This document shows, in pieces, positions 57,001 to 64,000 of a DNA stretch of 64,000 bases. The translations under genes and the position numbers were made by a program. The notes beneath the pieces were generated by a model that searched no databases, was not told where the DNA came from, and saw only the letters and a program-made list of their open reading frames with translations. Within the stretch, counting starts at the first letter, position 1. Each line of letters starts with the position of its first letter. The stretch comes from Clostridia bacterium (GTDB taxonomy: Bacteria; Bacillota; Clostridia; Christensenellales; DTU072), in NCBI GenBank assembly GCA_017504305.1, contig JAFVRJ010000018.1:1-64000 (forward strand), given 5' to 3'.

Positions 57001-57728
57001 ACCTTCTCATGCACTTTGCATTGAGCTATCCCGAGCAAGACGATAGAACCGGTGCTTACTATAGCTTCGATTACTCCGGCGTACACTTTACAGTACTCAA
57101 CACCAACAACCTCAATGCTGACGGCGAATTGAGCGATGCACAAGTAGAGTGGTTGATCAACGACCTTAACTCCACAGACAAAGCGTTTAAAGTAGTTATG
57201 ATGCACAAGAGCATCTACTCCGCAGGTTCTCACACCGTTGATACCGACGTAGTAGCAATGAGAAAGCAACTCACCAAGCTCTTTGCTGAAAACGGCGTTT
57301 CCTTGGTACTTGCAGGTCACGATCACACCTATAGCGAAAGCTACTACATCGATGCAGAAGGCAACGTAGTTGAAAACGAACTCACCGGCAAATCGGAAAT
57401 CGGCAATGGTGAAGGCGTTCTTTACATCACCCTCGGAACCTTTGGTGACAAGTTCTATAACTTCGTTGGCAACGAGGACGTACCTCTTGAGTACGGCGAA
57501 GATTTGCACGATCCCATGCTTGCTAACCCCACCTTCGGTAAGCTTGTTTACGACGGCGAAAAACTATACTATATCGGTTACGAGTACGACCTTGAAACCG
57601 GTAAGATCGTTGAAATTCGTGGTGGCATGGATCTCTGGCAACAAGTAGCAATCGCAGGCGGAATCGCAGTAGTTACCGCAACCCTTTGTATCGTGCTTGC
57701 AAAGCTTGGCAAGGGTAAAAAGAAATAA
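54033..57728 (+). CDS. Membrane-anchored protein with two metallophosphoesterase domains
   Basis: 1231 residues. A signal peptide (core about 8-25) ends near VAAAEQ. The first calcineurin-like domain shows HLTDMH (D52, H54), GDQTTDG near 108, GNHD (147-150), SHHN, and GHMH near 361. A long helical middle (about 430-760) follows. Then comes a fibronectin-like domain of the purple-acid-phosphatase type (LTVTFGEDPTTDKNFVWF to TTYSYRVGS) and a second calcineurin-like domain with ISDIQ near 887, NCGDVTDN, GNHD near 953, MHKSIY and GHDHTY near 1095. The end is a membrane helix (about 1201-1220) with tail KLGKGKKK. Two metal sites on one anchored extracellular protein suggest phosphate release from nucleotides, glycans or lipids outside the cell. 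AGGAGTGG precedes the start. Confidence 0.88.
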   Translation: MAKRKSFICVAVVLLVLAFTMGALSFNAGKPSVAAAEQFVKSDEIVFAHLTDMHYFPISYAYDGAGENEFSDRVRTSLKLTVESASYNMATLDQVVEQMPDYLVITGDQTTDGEIQGHVELSNLLRQTQNKIRAKGKPDFQIFVVMGNHDMYNEEAFCYNVDGSEFLTPNTTRADIVKIYSSLGYPDLTDAEIEEYYNSKQYIIADDCPYDESEVTGTTSKGVKYVNSTTSSSTTIEYAFDANGQRAKLENGTIADYDQGDITYVANVLKNYVVIGLDDEVSTTETQHHLGGILYQATMDWLLAKKAEGDFNGKKIVSLSHHNILPHFDGQDSLLKDFTFYNTFTTADFLADLGSRYHFSGHMHANDIESRVSLNGNLITDTQTASSSGYNGGIRYARIESGMVGDKYAENYVTHIMKTEKVDITNIVELGFVDDEYYAMYDLKQFIKVEGGRTYITNPADYAVNKLFTFIVDSLVGQYVNVEFIGGLGDMLAGILPDSMSGFATYISPVANNLIRHIEEVVLDDYVYTGDKAEFKTNARGAKLCGYADDLVNRVLNMEVNSEGLGLFDFVIEGYLDHIGGRDVAYADLSEGKKEALKLFQDGTNVKKLLNILLDEQTGLLRIVRGILEPMDLAYGMPDADVNSLATLLSLFVGEVDLHNFKLDDVVEPVLGLVGPLLGFELDLGGKGLGGFIDNLIESYITESLYTSLGEIAAGIVHSFVVDETAALENSFSGYTLYKSDARLAASYVEGQIDNTPTKERGMLPGQLTVTFGEDPTTDKNFVWFTDKAITGTEIQYSVGESFDLASAKTVKGDFNKYVTTTANIDLGIFATLMHIVVGRHSVNLTDLEPGTTYSYRVGSLEDNYWSDVYTFTTAPDDNQPFEILLISDIQGSSSKPYVTAEAIMANVESVFANGYDFVINCGDVTDNTRNWVQWEYYLAGGLQDYWANTTNVIAVGNHDIYSYELPDEEDLAYEYEWLDKDAIASDYNYLLMHFALSYPEQDDRTGAYYSFDYSGVHFTVLNTNNLNADGELSDAQVEWLINDLNSTDKAFKVVMMHKSIYSAGSHTVDTDVVAMRKQLTKLFAENGVSLVLAGHDHTYSESYYIDAEGNVVENELTGKSEIGNGEGVLYITLGTFGDKFYNFVGNEDVPLEYGEDLHDPMLANPTFGKLVYDGEKLYYIGYEYDLETGKIVEIRGGMDLWQQVAIAGGIAVVTATLCIVLAKLGKGKKK

Positions 57729-57917
57729 TGTATAACGTAGTTATCCCCGAGATGCGCGACGTTAAGCGCATCCTCGGGGAAAGAGAACGCTCCTCACATA
57801 AGGGGAACTTTGGATACGTAGGACTCGTAGGCGGATGTGATCGATATTCGGGCGCTGTTAAGCTTGCGAGTCTTTCTTTATGAAAGCGGTTGCTTTCGGT
57901 ATGGGTTTAGGCATGGG
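57728..57917 (+). pseudogene. Truncated duplicate of the 5' end of nnrD
   Basis: The first 155 bp repeat the start of the intact gene at 58713 with only five differences. A TGA at 57881-57883 ends the frame after 51 codons. The copy then jumps to a piece matching 59032-59060 (AAGCGGTTGCTTTCGGTATG), so about 165 bp are missing, after which similarity stops. Its ATG overlaps the phosphoesterase stop, which suggests this was the original position of nnrD in the operon. Confidence 0.85.
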
Positions 57918-58003
57918 ATGGCTATGCCAACGTGACTTTTAACACTAATAGTGGCAACAATGGTGTATTTGGAAGTATGTTTACTTTTGAAGAGACGTGA
58001 TAA
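57918..58003 (+). other. Remnant of an unidentified coding sequence
   Basis: Between the nnrD fragment and the membrane-protein gene, one frame reads GYANVTFNTNSGNNG and ends FTFEET-stop. It looks like the last codons of a gene whose body has been lost. The short length makes this tentative. Confidence 0.35.
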
Positions 58004-58696
58004 ATGGTGGTCAATATGGTAAAGCAACGTTGGGATTATGAAAAAGTTGTTTCTTTGGGCTTGATGATCGTGGCAAGCTTAATTATAGGAGCAGTAGATT
58101 ATGCGTGGGCGAGTATAAACATAGTTGGAGGCGTACCTTCAGCAGAACAATACGTCGTCTTCAAAGCGAGTAATCCACTCCTGATAATTGTGTTAATTTG
58201 CGTTTCAGCAAATGAAAATGGAAAAAGCTCAAAAACGATATATCATGAGTTAATAAAATATTTTGTGTTGTGCACATTATATATTCTATTGAGCTACGTA
58301 TCATGCATTACTTTAACTGTAGTTTTTAAAAACGTAGATGTTTATATATCGTGGGAGATGGTTTACTCGGTTATAATTGCTACGATTTTTGTAATCGCAA
58401 CAAGTGGTTGTTTAGCCTTTGCGCTTTACTTTTTTATCAAATCTAAAGCAGTGACAATTATAATTCCGCTTGTATTATATATAGCACTGTTAGCAATAGG
58501 AGAGAGCGTACGAACGGTTGAAATCGGCGTATTTATATGGTTTTTGCCATATGAAGTTTTAACACAAATGCTGTACCATATACAATCTATAATGGTTATT
58601 GCAGCATATATAGCAATGGTAATATGCCCCATCATACTACTTTTAGGTTTGATGTCTTTAAAAAAGAGTCACAAAAACAATAAAAAACATATATAA
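58004..58696 (+). CDS. Polytopic membrane protein, possibly acquired
   Basis: This 230-residue protein has about six hydrophobic segments (near 15-35, 58-68, 85-110, 118-145, 148-165 and 190-220) and the basic tail KKSHKNNKKHI. The layout resembles an ABC-2-type permease subunit, but I see no diagnostic motif. It is AT-rich with many ATA and TTA codons, unlike its neighbours, and sits exactly between a broken and an intact copy of nnrD, so it probably arrived with a recombination event. The start could also be ATG 58016; neither has a strong ribosome site. Function unknown. Confidence 0.6.
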   Translation: MVVNMVKQRWDYEKVVSLGLMIVASLIIGAVDYAWASINIVGGVPSAEQYVVFKASNPLLIIVLICVSANENGKSSKTIYHELIKYFVLCTLYILLSYVSCITLTVVFKNVDVYISWEMVYSVIIATIFVIATSGCLAFALYFFIKSKAVTIIIPLVLYIALLAIGESVRTVEIGVFIWFLPYEVLTQMLYHIQSIMVIAAYIAMVICPIILLLGLMSLKKSHKNNKKHI

Positions 58697-58712
58697 GCTG
58701 TTAGAGGTAAAA

Positions 58713-59600
58713 ATGTATAACGCAATTATTCCCGAGATGCGCGACGTTAAGCGCATCCTCGGGGAAAGAGAACGCTCCTCACATAAGGGGAACTTTGGAT
58801 ACGTAGGGCTCGTAGGCGGATGTGTTCGATATTCGGGCGCTGTTAAGCTTGCGAGTCTTTCTTTATGTGCAATGCGCTCCGGTGCAGGCGTTGCACGAGT
58901 TATAGTACCTCAATCTATAGTAGGTGCAGTAAGTGCTTTGACGGTTGTGCAAACGGTATTTCCTCTACCGGATAAAGAGGGCTATATAGCATATAACAAA
59001 GATGCCTATCGCGAGGCGATAGGCGGTTTAAAAGCGGTTGCTTTCGGTATGGGTTTAGGCTTGGGTGGCGATAATTTAGAGTACCTTAAATCCTTGCTTC
59101 AGGAGCCCATAACTTTAATAATTGATGCAGACGGGTTGAATACGCTCGCGCAGAACCTCGAGCTTTTAAGTGATAAAAAGGCAGGTGTTTTAATAACCCC
59201 TCACGTCAAGGAATTTGCTCGTTTATCGGGGCTTACCGTTGATGAGGTTTTAGCTAACCCGATTGCTAACGCGGTTGACTTTGCCAATCGTTACGGAGTA
59301 GTGGTTTTACTAAAGGGGGCCGATACCGTCATAACCGACGGCAACAAAGTTTACGTTAACGTCCGTGGTACGGTAGGTATGGCAACTGCCGGTAGCGGTG
59401 ACGTATTGAGTGGAATTTTAGTAGGGCTTGCAGGCTATATCGACAATCTTTTAGAAATAGGTATTGCCGGGGCTTACGTTAACGGTCTTGCAGGGGAAAC
59501 AGCCCTTGCCAACAATAACAATAACGCTATAAGTATGATCGCAACCGACACGGCGGAAGCGGTAAAAGAAGCGATTAGTACGATTTTAAATAAAAAGTAA
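58713..59600 (+). CDS. nnrD: ADP-dependent (S)-NAD(P)H-hydrate dehydratase
   Basis: This 295-residue protein repairs hydrated NADH and NADPH. It matches the C-terminal YjeF/carbohydrate-kinase-like family: KGNFGYVGLVGGCVRYSGA at the start, MRSGAGVARV, DADGLNTL near residue 140, ITPHVKEFARL, VVLLKGADTVI, and the catalytic TAGSGDVLSGI near 225. The N-terminal epimerase domain found in fused forms is absent. GAGGT precedes its ATG. A 155-bp copy of its 5' end lies 985 bp upstream. It has the general pyridine-nucleotide repair role; no local partner is evident. Confidence 0.88.
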   Translation: MYNAIIPEMRDVKRILGERERSSHKGNFGYVGLVGGCVRYSGAVKLASLSLCAMRSGAGVARVIVPQSIVGAVSALTVVQTVFPLPDKEGYIAYNKDAYREAIGGLKAVAFGMGLGLGGDNLEYLKSLLQEPITLIIDADGLNTLAQNLELLSDKKAGVLITPHVKEFARLSGLTVDEVLANPIANAVDFANRYGVVVLLKGADTVITDGNKVYVNVRGTVGMATAGSGDVLSGILVGLAGYIDNLLEIGIAGAYVNGLAGETALANNNNNAISMIATDTAEAVKEAISTILNKK

Positions 59601-59626
59601 AGGCAAATAGCTAAAATCAATATAGG

Positions 59627-59670
59627 TTGACACGCGCGCGTATGTATGATATATTTAAAATAGCGCGCGT
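59627..59670 (+). promoter_or_regulatory. Promoter of ABC exporter operon with CG-tract inverted repeat
   Basis: TTGACA (59627-59632) and TATATT (59650-59655) are spaced by 17 bp. ACGCGCGC (59632-59639) and GCGCGCGT (59663-59670) form a perfect inverted repeat that flanks the -10 box. This resembles the CG arms upstream of giant genes 1 and 3. Confidence 0.55.
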
Positions 59671-59743
59671 TTGTATGTGCGCGAGGGGGAATCGCTATTT
59701 TGAACGTTCTGCTACCCGAAAAATCAATCCATTTGGAGGAGAT

Positions 59744-60673
59744 ATGTTAAAGATAGACCATTTATGTAAAAAGTACATCAATAGCGACGTTTACGCCGTC
59801 AAAGATTTAACTTTAGAAGTTAAACCGGGCGAAATGTTCGGCTTCCTTGGACTAAACGGTGCTGGTAAATCCACCACCATCAAGTGCATTACCGGCATTT
59901 ATCCTTACGACAGCGGTACAATTGAGATCGACGGACACGACATCAAAAAGGATAGCCTTAATGCAAAGTTGAGCATGGGATATGTACCGGATAACCACTC
60001 GGTATATGAAAAACTCACCGGCCGTGAGTACGTCAACCACGTAGCAGACCTTTACTACGTAGACAAGGCGGACCGTCAAGCTCGCATCGAGGAGTTTGCC
60101 GAAAAATTCCGTTTAAGTTTTGCTCTCGACCGTCAAATCAAGGGTTATTCCCACGGTATGAAGCAAAAGATTTGTATTATTGCAGCGCTCATACATAAAC
60201 CCAAGCTTTGGATTTTGGACGAGCCTCTCATGGGCCTCGATCCCCAATCTATAAACGATATTATCTTGGAAATGAAAGCTCACTGCGCTCAAGGCAATAC
60301 CGTATTCTTCTCCTCCCACAATATAGATATGGTTGCAAAGCTTTGCGATAGAGTAGCAATACTCCGCAAAGGTCAACTCTGTGAAGTTATCGATCTTCAC
60401 GTAGAGGAAAATAAAGCTACATTGGAAGAAAAATTCCTTGCTTACACCGCCGAAAACGTTCAAGCGGTAGCAGTCAAGAAAGGTCGCAAGGCAAGAAAAG
60501 AAGCTAAAAAGGCTCAAAAAGCAGCTAAATCCGCTCCCGTAACCGAAGCGGTAGTCGCTCCTATACAAGAAAGCCCTGCACCTAAAAAGGATGAAATCAG
60601 AATAGTTTCTCGCCGTAAGGCAAACAAAGTGCCCAATCCGCCGAGATTCCATATGTTAAGGGAGGGTAAATAA
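59744..60673 (+). CDS. ABC exporter ATPase with basic C-terminal tail
   Basis: This 309-residue ATPase of the ABC-2 exporter type has Walker A GLNGAGKS (36-43), signature SHGMKQK (137-143), Walker B LWILDEP (156-162) and a switch His in FFSSHN. I choose ATG 59744 because GGAGGA (59735-59740) lies just ahead; the upstream extension to 59627 runs through the promoter. After the core, residues about 240-309 form a Lys/Ala-rich, probably disordered or coiled tail (KKGRKARKEAKKAQKAAK). Such a tail is uncommon in this family. The stop overlaps the permease start. The substrate is unknown. Confidence 0.85.
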   Translation: MLKIDHLCKKYINSDVYAVKDLTLEVKPGEMFGFLGLNGAGKSTTIKCITGIYPYDSGTIEIDGHDIKKDSLNAKLSMGYVPDNHSVYEKLTGREYVNHVADLYYVDKADRQARIEEFAEKFRLSFALDRQIKGYSHGMKQKICIIAALIHKPKLWILDEPLMGLDPQSINDIILEMKAHCAQGNTVFFSSHNIDMVAKLCDRVAILRKGQLCEVIDLHVEENKATLEEKFLAYTAENVQAVAVKKGRKARKEAKKAQKAAKSAPVTEAVVAPIQESPAPKKDEIRIVSRRKANKVPNPPRFHMLREGK

Positions 60674-62304
60674 TGAGGGACGTTCACTCCAACCACGCGG
60701 TAAAAGCCTTGGTTAAGTTGGAGCTAAACTCCCGCTTTGCCGACGTAAGACTTAACACCGTAGGAGGGGTACTCAAAGCCTTGTTCGGGCTGATTGCGAT
60801 AGCGGCTATCTACTATTTGTACGTTACTATTGCCGAGAGTATCATTTTGAGCTTCTACGTTTATAACCGCGAAAGTTTATTTCTAAAGCTCGCCATGAGC
60901 ATAATCGGCTACGTTTTTGCTATAGCCGGTATAAGCAGTATAGTAAAGAGTTTGTTCTTCTCGGGCGATAACGAGTTACTCGTTCGCTTCCCCGTCAAGG
61001 TTATGGACGTATTTACTTCCAAAGTATTGGTACAGGGCGTATTCACTTTTGTATATATTACCGCAATACTTTTACCGCTTATGATAGTTTACGGCAGAGT
61101 AACCAAAGCTCCCGTTAGCTTTTACGGCATGATTCCTGTTGGAATTATACTTACGTGGCTTACCGTATTCGGGGTATCGATACTCTTTGCAATACCCTTT
61201 ATGCGCATCAAGACCTTGGTGAAAGATAAATATATCTTAACACTTATCTTCTCTACCGTAGTAATTGCGGCGCTTTTTGCCATCTATATGATAGTGGTCA
61301 AAGAGCTAATGAAGTTTATGCAAACCAAGGGCGTTTCCTTCTTCTCCGACGGTATGATGGGCGGTATATTTACTGCAAGTAAATACTTCTATCCCTTTGC
61401 ACAAATATCCGAGCTTATGGAGTTCGATAACCTAATTCTTTCCGCACCCATCGCTATATGCGTGCCCGTTTTGATTGCCGTTATCGACTTCTTAATGGTT
61501 AAAAAATATTACCTTAAGATAATGCTCCGCAATTTGGAAATCGAAGGATCCTCTTTCTCAAAGGTAAGCAACGACGTCGTTCGTCCCCACTTCGGTAGCC
61601 TTTTGAAGAAAGATTTCTTGGAAATCTTCCGTTCCTTCAACTACTCCTTCCAATACCTTGCTATGAGTCTTTCCGCACCGATTATGGCTTATTTCAGTAC
61701 CGATCTTGCAGTAACTATCGGTCAAGATAAAATCGGTGCAGTTGTAGCTCCCGCACTTGCAATAATGGTTATATTGTTGTTCGTATCGATACTCGTATCA
61801 TTTGCGGCAACCACCGTTTCGCGCGAAGGCGATACCTTCTATATGACAAAGCTCTCGCCCGTACCGTATAACCTACAGATACTTGCAAAGTTCACGTTAT
61901 ATATGATTGTTTCGGGTAGCATAGTAATTTTGAGTTGCCTTGCAATATTCTTGGGCGGATTCGTAGACGTAAAGACCTTCTTTATCGTGCTTGCTATCTG
62001 CTTGATGTTTGCAGTAGGCGAAACTTGTATGGCAATAAAGATCGATCTTACCAAACCGCGCTTCCCCGTAGGCGAGGGCAAGGAAATGACCGGTGGCTCC
62101 GTCAACGTATTCGCGAGCCTGCTTATCGGATTGATTTTAGCAGTAGTAGGCGGTATTTGGGCAATAGCGGGCGGATATATTTTCGGCGCGGAATTTGCCT
62201 TCTTGATACTCCTTGCCGTAGCTTTTGTGTACTGCTTGGGCAGTTGCTTATGGTGCTTCATAGGCCTAAAGAAAGCTTACGCCAAGATTTCACCGGCAAG
62301 ATAG
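60673..62304 (+). CDS. ABC-2-type exporter permease
   Basis: This 543-residue membrane protein has about twelve hydrophobic segments and the layout of large ABC exporter permeases in Bacillota (putative ABC exporter family). Segments with ELLVRFPVKVMDVFTSK near residue 100 and FAATTVSREGDTFYMTKLSP near 378 resemble those found in that group. Its start overlaps the ATPase stop by one base, so the two form a transporter. The surface protein gene follows after 12 bases. The cargo is unknown; export of an envelope component is a reasonable guess from the neighbourhood. Confidence 0.82.
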   Translation: MRDVHSNHAVKALVKLELNSRFADVRLNTVGGVLKALFGLIAIAAIYYLYVTIAESIILSFYVYNRESLFLKLAMSIIGYVFAIAGISSIVKSLFFSGDNELLVRFPVKVMDVFTSKVLVQGVFTFVYITAILLPLMIVYGRVTKAPVSFYGMIPVGIILTWLTVFGVSILFAIPFMRIKTLVKDKYILTLIFSTVVIAALFAIYMIVVKELMKFMQTKGVSFFSDGMMGGIFTASKYFYPFAQISELMEFDNLILSAPIAICVPVLIAVIDFLMVKKYYLKIMLRNLEIEGSSFSKVSNDVVRPHFGSLLKKDFLEIFRSFNYSFQYLAMSLSAPIMAYFSTDLAVTIGQDKIGAVVAPALAIMVILLFVSILVSFAATTVSREGDTFYMTKLSPVPYNLQILAKFTLYMIVSGSIVILSCLAIFLGGFVDVKTFFIVLAICLMFAVGETCMAIKIDLTKPRFPVGEGKEMTGGSVNVFASLLIGLILAVVGGIWAIAGGYIFGAEFAFLILLAVAFVYCLGSCLWCFIGLKKAYAKISPAR

Positions 62305-62316
62305 GAGGTAGAATAT

Positions 62317-64000
62317 ATGAAAAAGATATTAATCGGATTATTGATTTGCATACCTCTTATTATAGTTTTTGCCATCAACGTATCGGGCGATATTATTGCC
62401 GATAACGCCGATATAACCATTGAAAGCATCGAGCTATACCATGAGGGAAATCCCATACTCGATACTATCGACATCGATATTAACGACTATCGCGATAGAG
62501 CCTATCGTATCGAAGCTGTAACCTATCCGGCTATAGCCAAAAAGGAACTTAAATGGTATTCAAGCGATATGGGTATAGCAAACGTCGATAAGACGACGGG
62601 CGACGTAACCTTTACCGGCAAAGCGTTCGGCGAAGTAAAAATCTTCTGCGAATCGGTCAATAATAATACCATCAGAGCGGTTGCTGAATTCTACGTAAGC
62701 GGTAGCGAAGTTTATTCTCTCCAAATCGTAATTAACGGCGAAAGCGAGTATCGTAGCAATTTGAACATGAATCTTGGCGATACTTTGTATCTCAACAAAA
62801 TCGTTCAACCGGCACCCGCTATCCGCGAGAAGAAGACCATTTGGGAATCATCCAACCCCTCGGTTGCAACCATCGATGCAACCGGTATCGTAAGAGCGAT
62901 TTCGGCAGGAACTACCAAGATAAAGGCCACCGTTTACGAGCCGGCAAACGACGAATACATTTCATCGGAAGTCGATTTAACAGTTAACGTTGGTAATAAT
63001 ATACTTAAAAAAAGTCGTTTGGTAATAACTACCGATACGGTAAACCTCCAAAACTACGCGCTTACTTCGGACTTTACTCTCATCGACGTAGTTGGCGAGG
63101 CAACGGTCGACGGCACCAACCTTACCTATACCGGCACCGAAGCAGGCGAGGTAACTTTAAGGGCAACCAAGGGAAATAGGACGGAAAATCTTACCGTTCG
63201 TTTCACAAAAGGTGCTTACGAACTTACCTATCAAAACCTTGACGTATTACAAAACACCGTATGGGAACAGGGAGCTTTCGTCAACAAGGGCGTATACGAA
63301 TACTCATTGGTAGCTGTAATTGCTAACGACGACTACGTAGGCGATCCGTTGGTAAACGTAAACTACGTCATAAGCGACGCATCAAGCCTTGTCCGTGATA
63401 ACGAAACCGGTTTATTGTTTGGACAAAACGGCAACTCCTCAACGGTAACCATTACTGCAACGGCAGAAGGATTTGCTCCTGCAGTAATAGAAGTTGAGGT
63501 TAAAACTCCCCTTGAGCGCGTCAATATTACTATCGACAACGACGAGGATAACCGCGGTGTAGAAGGAACTCGCGTTTGGGGTAATAAGTTTGCGGTTAAG
63601 ATGGAAAACCTTCCCGCAGAATATGATATTTCCAAGGTAGTTCGTCCTACGGTAGATTTTGCATACGGTTACGTCAACACCTATCAATTTAGCATTGCAA
63701 GTTACTCGCCCTCTAACGCAGACCTTACCTTTGATTACTACACAACCAACGAGGAGTACGCAACCGTTGATGAAAACGGTGTTATAACCTTCCACGAGGC
63801 AGCAATAGGCAATCAAGTAGGCGTTTATATGGTCGCTCGTTACGGCTTTGGTGCAGGCGCAGCTCGCGACGGATACGTATTTAACGTAGTAGACGGTATC
63901 AACCTTGGTTGGAACGTAGCAGAGGACGACGACTCGGTAAACCTCGAAAAGATTACCGCAGACCACTCCCTTATCAACTTTGAGCTTGCTATGGAGTTCG
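62317..64000 (+). CDS. Exported Ig-like (Big_2) surface protein, 3' end outside window
   Basis: The frame opens at ATG 62317 behind a perfect AGGAGGT (62303-62309) and is still open at the window end (561 codons seen). It begins with a signal/anchor segment (MKKILIGLLICIPLIIVFAI). Bacterial Ig-like domain 2 patterns follow: KWYSSDMGIANVDKTTGDV near residue 85, then WESSNPSVATIDATG near 185 with GTTKIKATV. Later parts (TYQFSIASYSPSNADLTFD, ATVDENGVITF) suggest further Ig-like units. It is the third gene of the ABC exporter operon. Surface attachment and binding are inferred; the C-terminus needed to judge anchoring is not in the window. Confidence 0.85.
   Translation, partial: MKKILIGLLICIPLIIVFAINVSGDIIADNADITIESIELYHEGNPILDTIDIDINDYRDRAYRIEAVTYPAIAKKELKWYSSDMGIANVDKTTGDVTFTGKAFGEVKIFCESVNNNTIRAVAEFYVSGSEVYSLQIVINGESEYRSNLNMNLGDTLYLNKIVQPAPAIREKKTIWESSNPSVATIDATGIVRAISAGTTKIKATVYEPANDEYISSEVDLTVNVGNNILKKSRLVITTDTVNLQNYALTSDFTLIDVVGEATVDGTNLTYTGTEAGEVTLRATKGNRTENLTVRFTKGAYELTYQNLDVLQNTVWEQGAFVNKGVYEYSLVAVIANDDYVGDPLVNVNYVISDASSLVRDNETGLLFGQNGNSSTVTITATAEGFAPAVIEVEVKTPLERVNITIDNDEDNRGVEGTRVWGNKFAVKMENLPAEYDISKVVRPTVDFAYGYVNTYQFSIASYSPSNADLTFDYYTTNEEYATVDENGVITFHEAAIGNQVGVYMVARYGFGAGAARDGYVFNVVDGINLGWNVAEDDDSVNLEKITADHSLINFELAMEF

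Noticed and set aside
1..64000. tRNA, rRNA or other known RNA genes
   Set aside because: No cloverleaf-type TTCGA/CCA pattern or rRNA-like conserved sequence was recognised in the intergenic regions.

Overview
The window looks like a chromosomal stretch from an uncultured, anaerobic, low-to-mid GC Gram-positive bacterium of the class Clostridia (Bacillota), probably gut-associated. The reasons are strong AGGAGG-type ribosome binding sites, sigma-A-like promoters, an oxygen-sensitive class III ribonucleotide reductase, a BMP-type lipoprotein with nucleoside ABC transporter, a biotin-scavenging birA-bioY pair, and very large repeat-rich surface proteins with MBG/YDG, Ig-like and GLUG-like modules. 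The taxon is an inference; no rRNA or tRNA gene is present to test it. The standard genetic code is used.

Layout. 1-296 is the tail of a GC-richer gene of unknown function. 361-4374 holds a 37-residue micropeptide coupled to a DNA-deoxyinosine glycosylase, then a tight run of an FAD oxidoreductase, a WYL regulator and a GH43-like glycosidase. 4568-10419 is a nucleoside-type (BMP) ABC importer: lipoprotein, double ATPase with an unusual insertion, two permeases, and a sugar O-acetyltransferase. 10471-13247 has a small membrane protein on the minus strand and the birA-bioY-GNAT operon. 13281-16420 is a minus-strand operon of an alpha/beta hydrolase, a membrane protein and a condensation-domain-like acyltransferase.

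Nearly half of the window (16841-47518) is three consecutive giant genes for exported proteins of about 3115, 3510 and 3414 residues. All have signal peptides. The second and third end in a membrane anchor with a short basic tail; the first has no visible anchor and ends in GLUG-like beta-helix repeats. Parts of the second and third differ in base and codon use from their surroundings, which suggests mosaic evolution.

47530-52475 carries a sugar-phosphate isomerase-like gene, nrdG, and an NrdR-box-controlled nrdD whose product has a fused C-terminal glutaredoxin domain, followed by a thioredoxin-reductase-like flavoprotein that may reduce it. Behind it lies a tandem array of three 127-128 bp structured repeats, with one compensatory base-pair change between copies. 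Then come a diacylglycerol-kinase-like gene (minus strand), a membrane-anchored protein with two metallophosphoesterase domains, a broken duplicate of the 5' end of nnrD beside a foreign-looking membrane-protein gene, intact nnrD, and an ABC exporter operon leading into another Ig-like surface protein that runs off the window.

Four promoter regions in front of envelope or export genes contain alternating CG tracts, three of them arranged as inverted repeats. This is a possible shared regulatory signature. The features most worth checking are the giant-protein trio, the structured repeat array, the nrdD-Grx/trxB pairing, the CG-tract promoters, the micropeptide, and the nnrD recombination scar.
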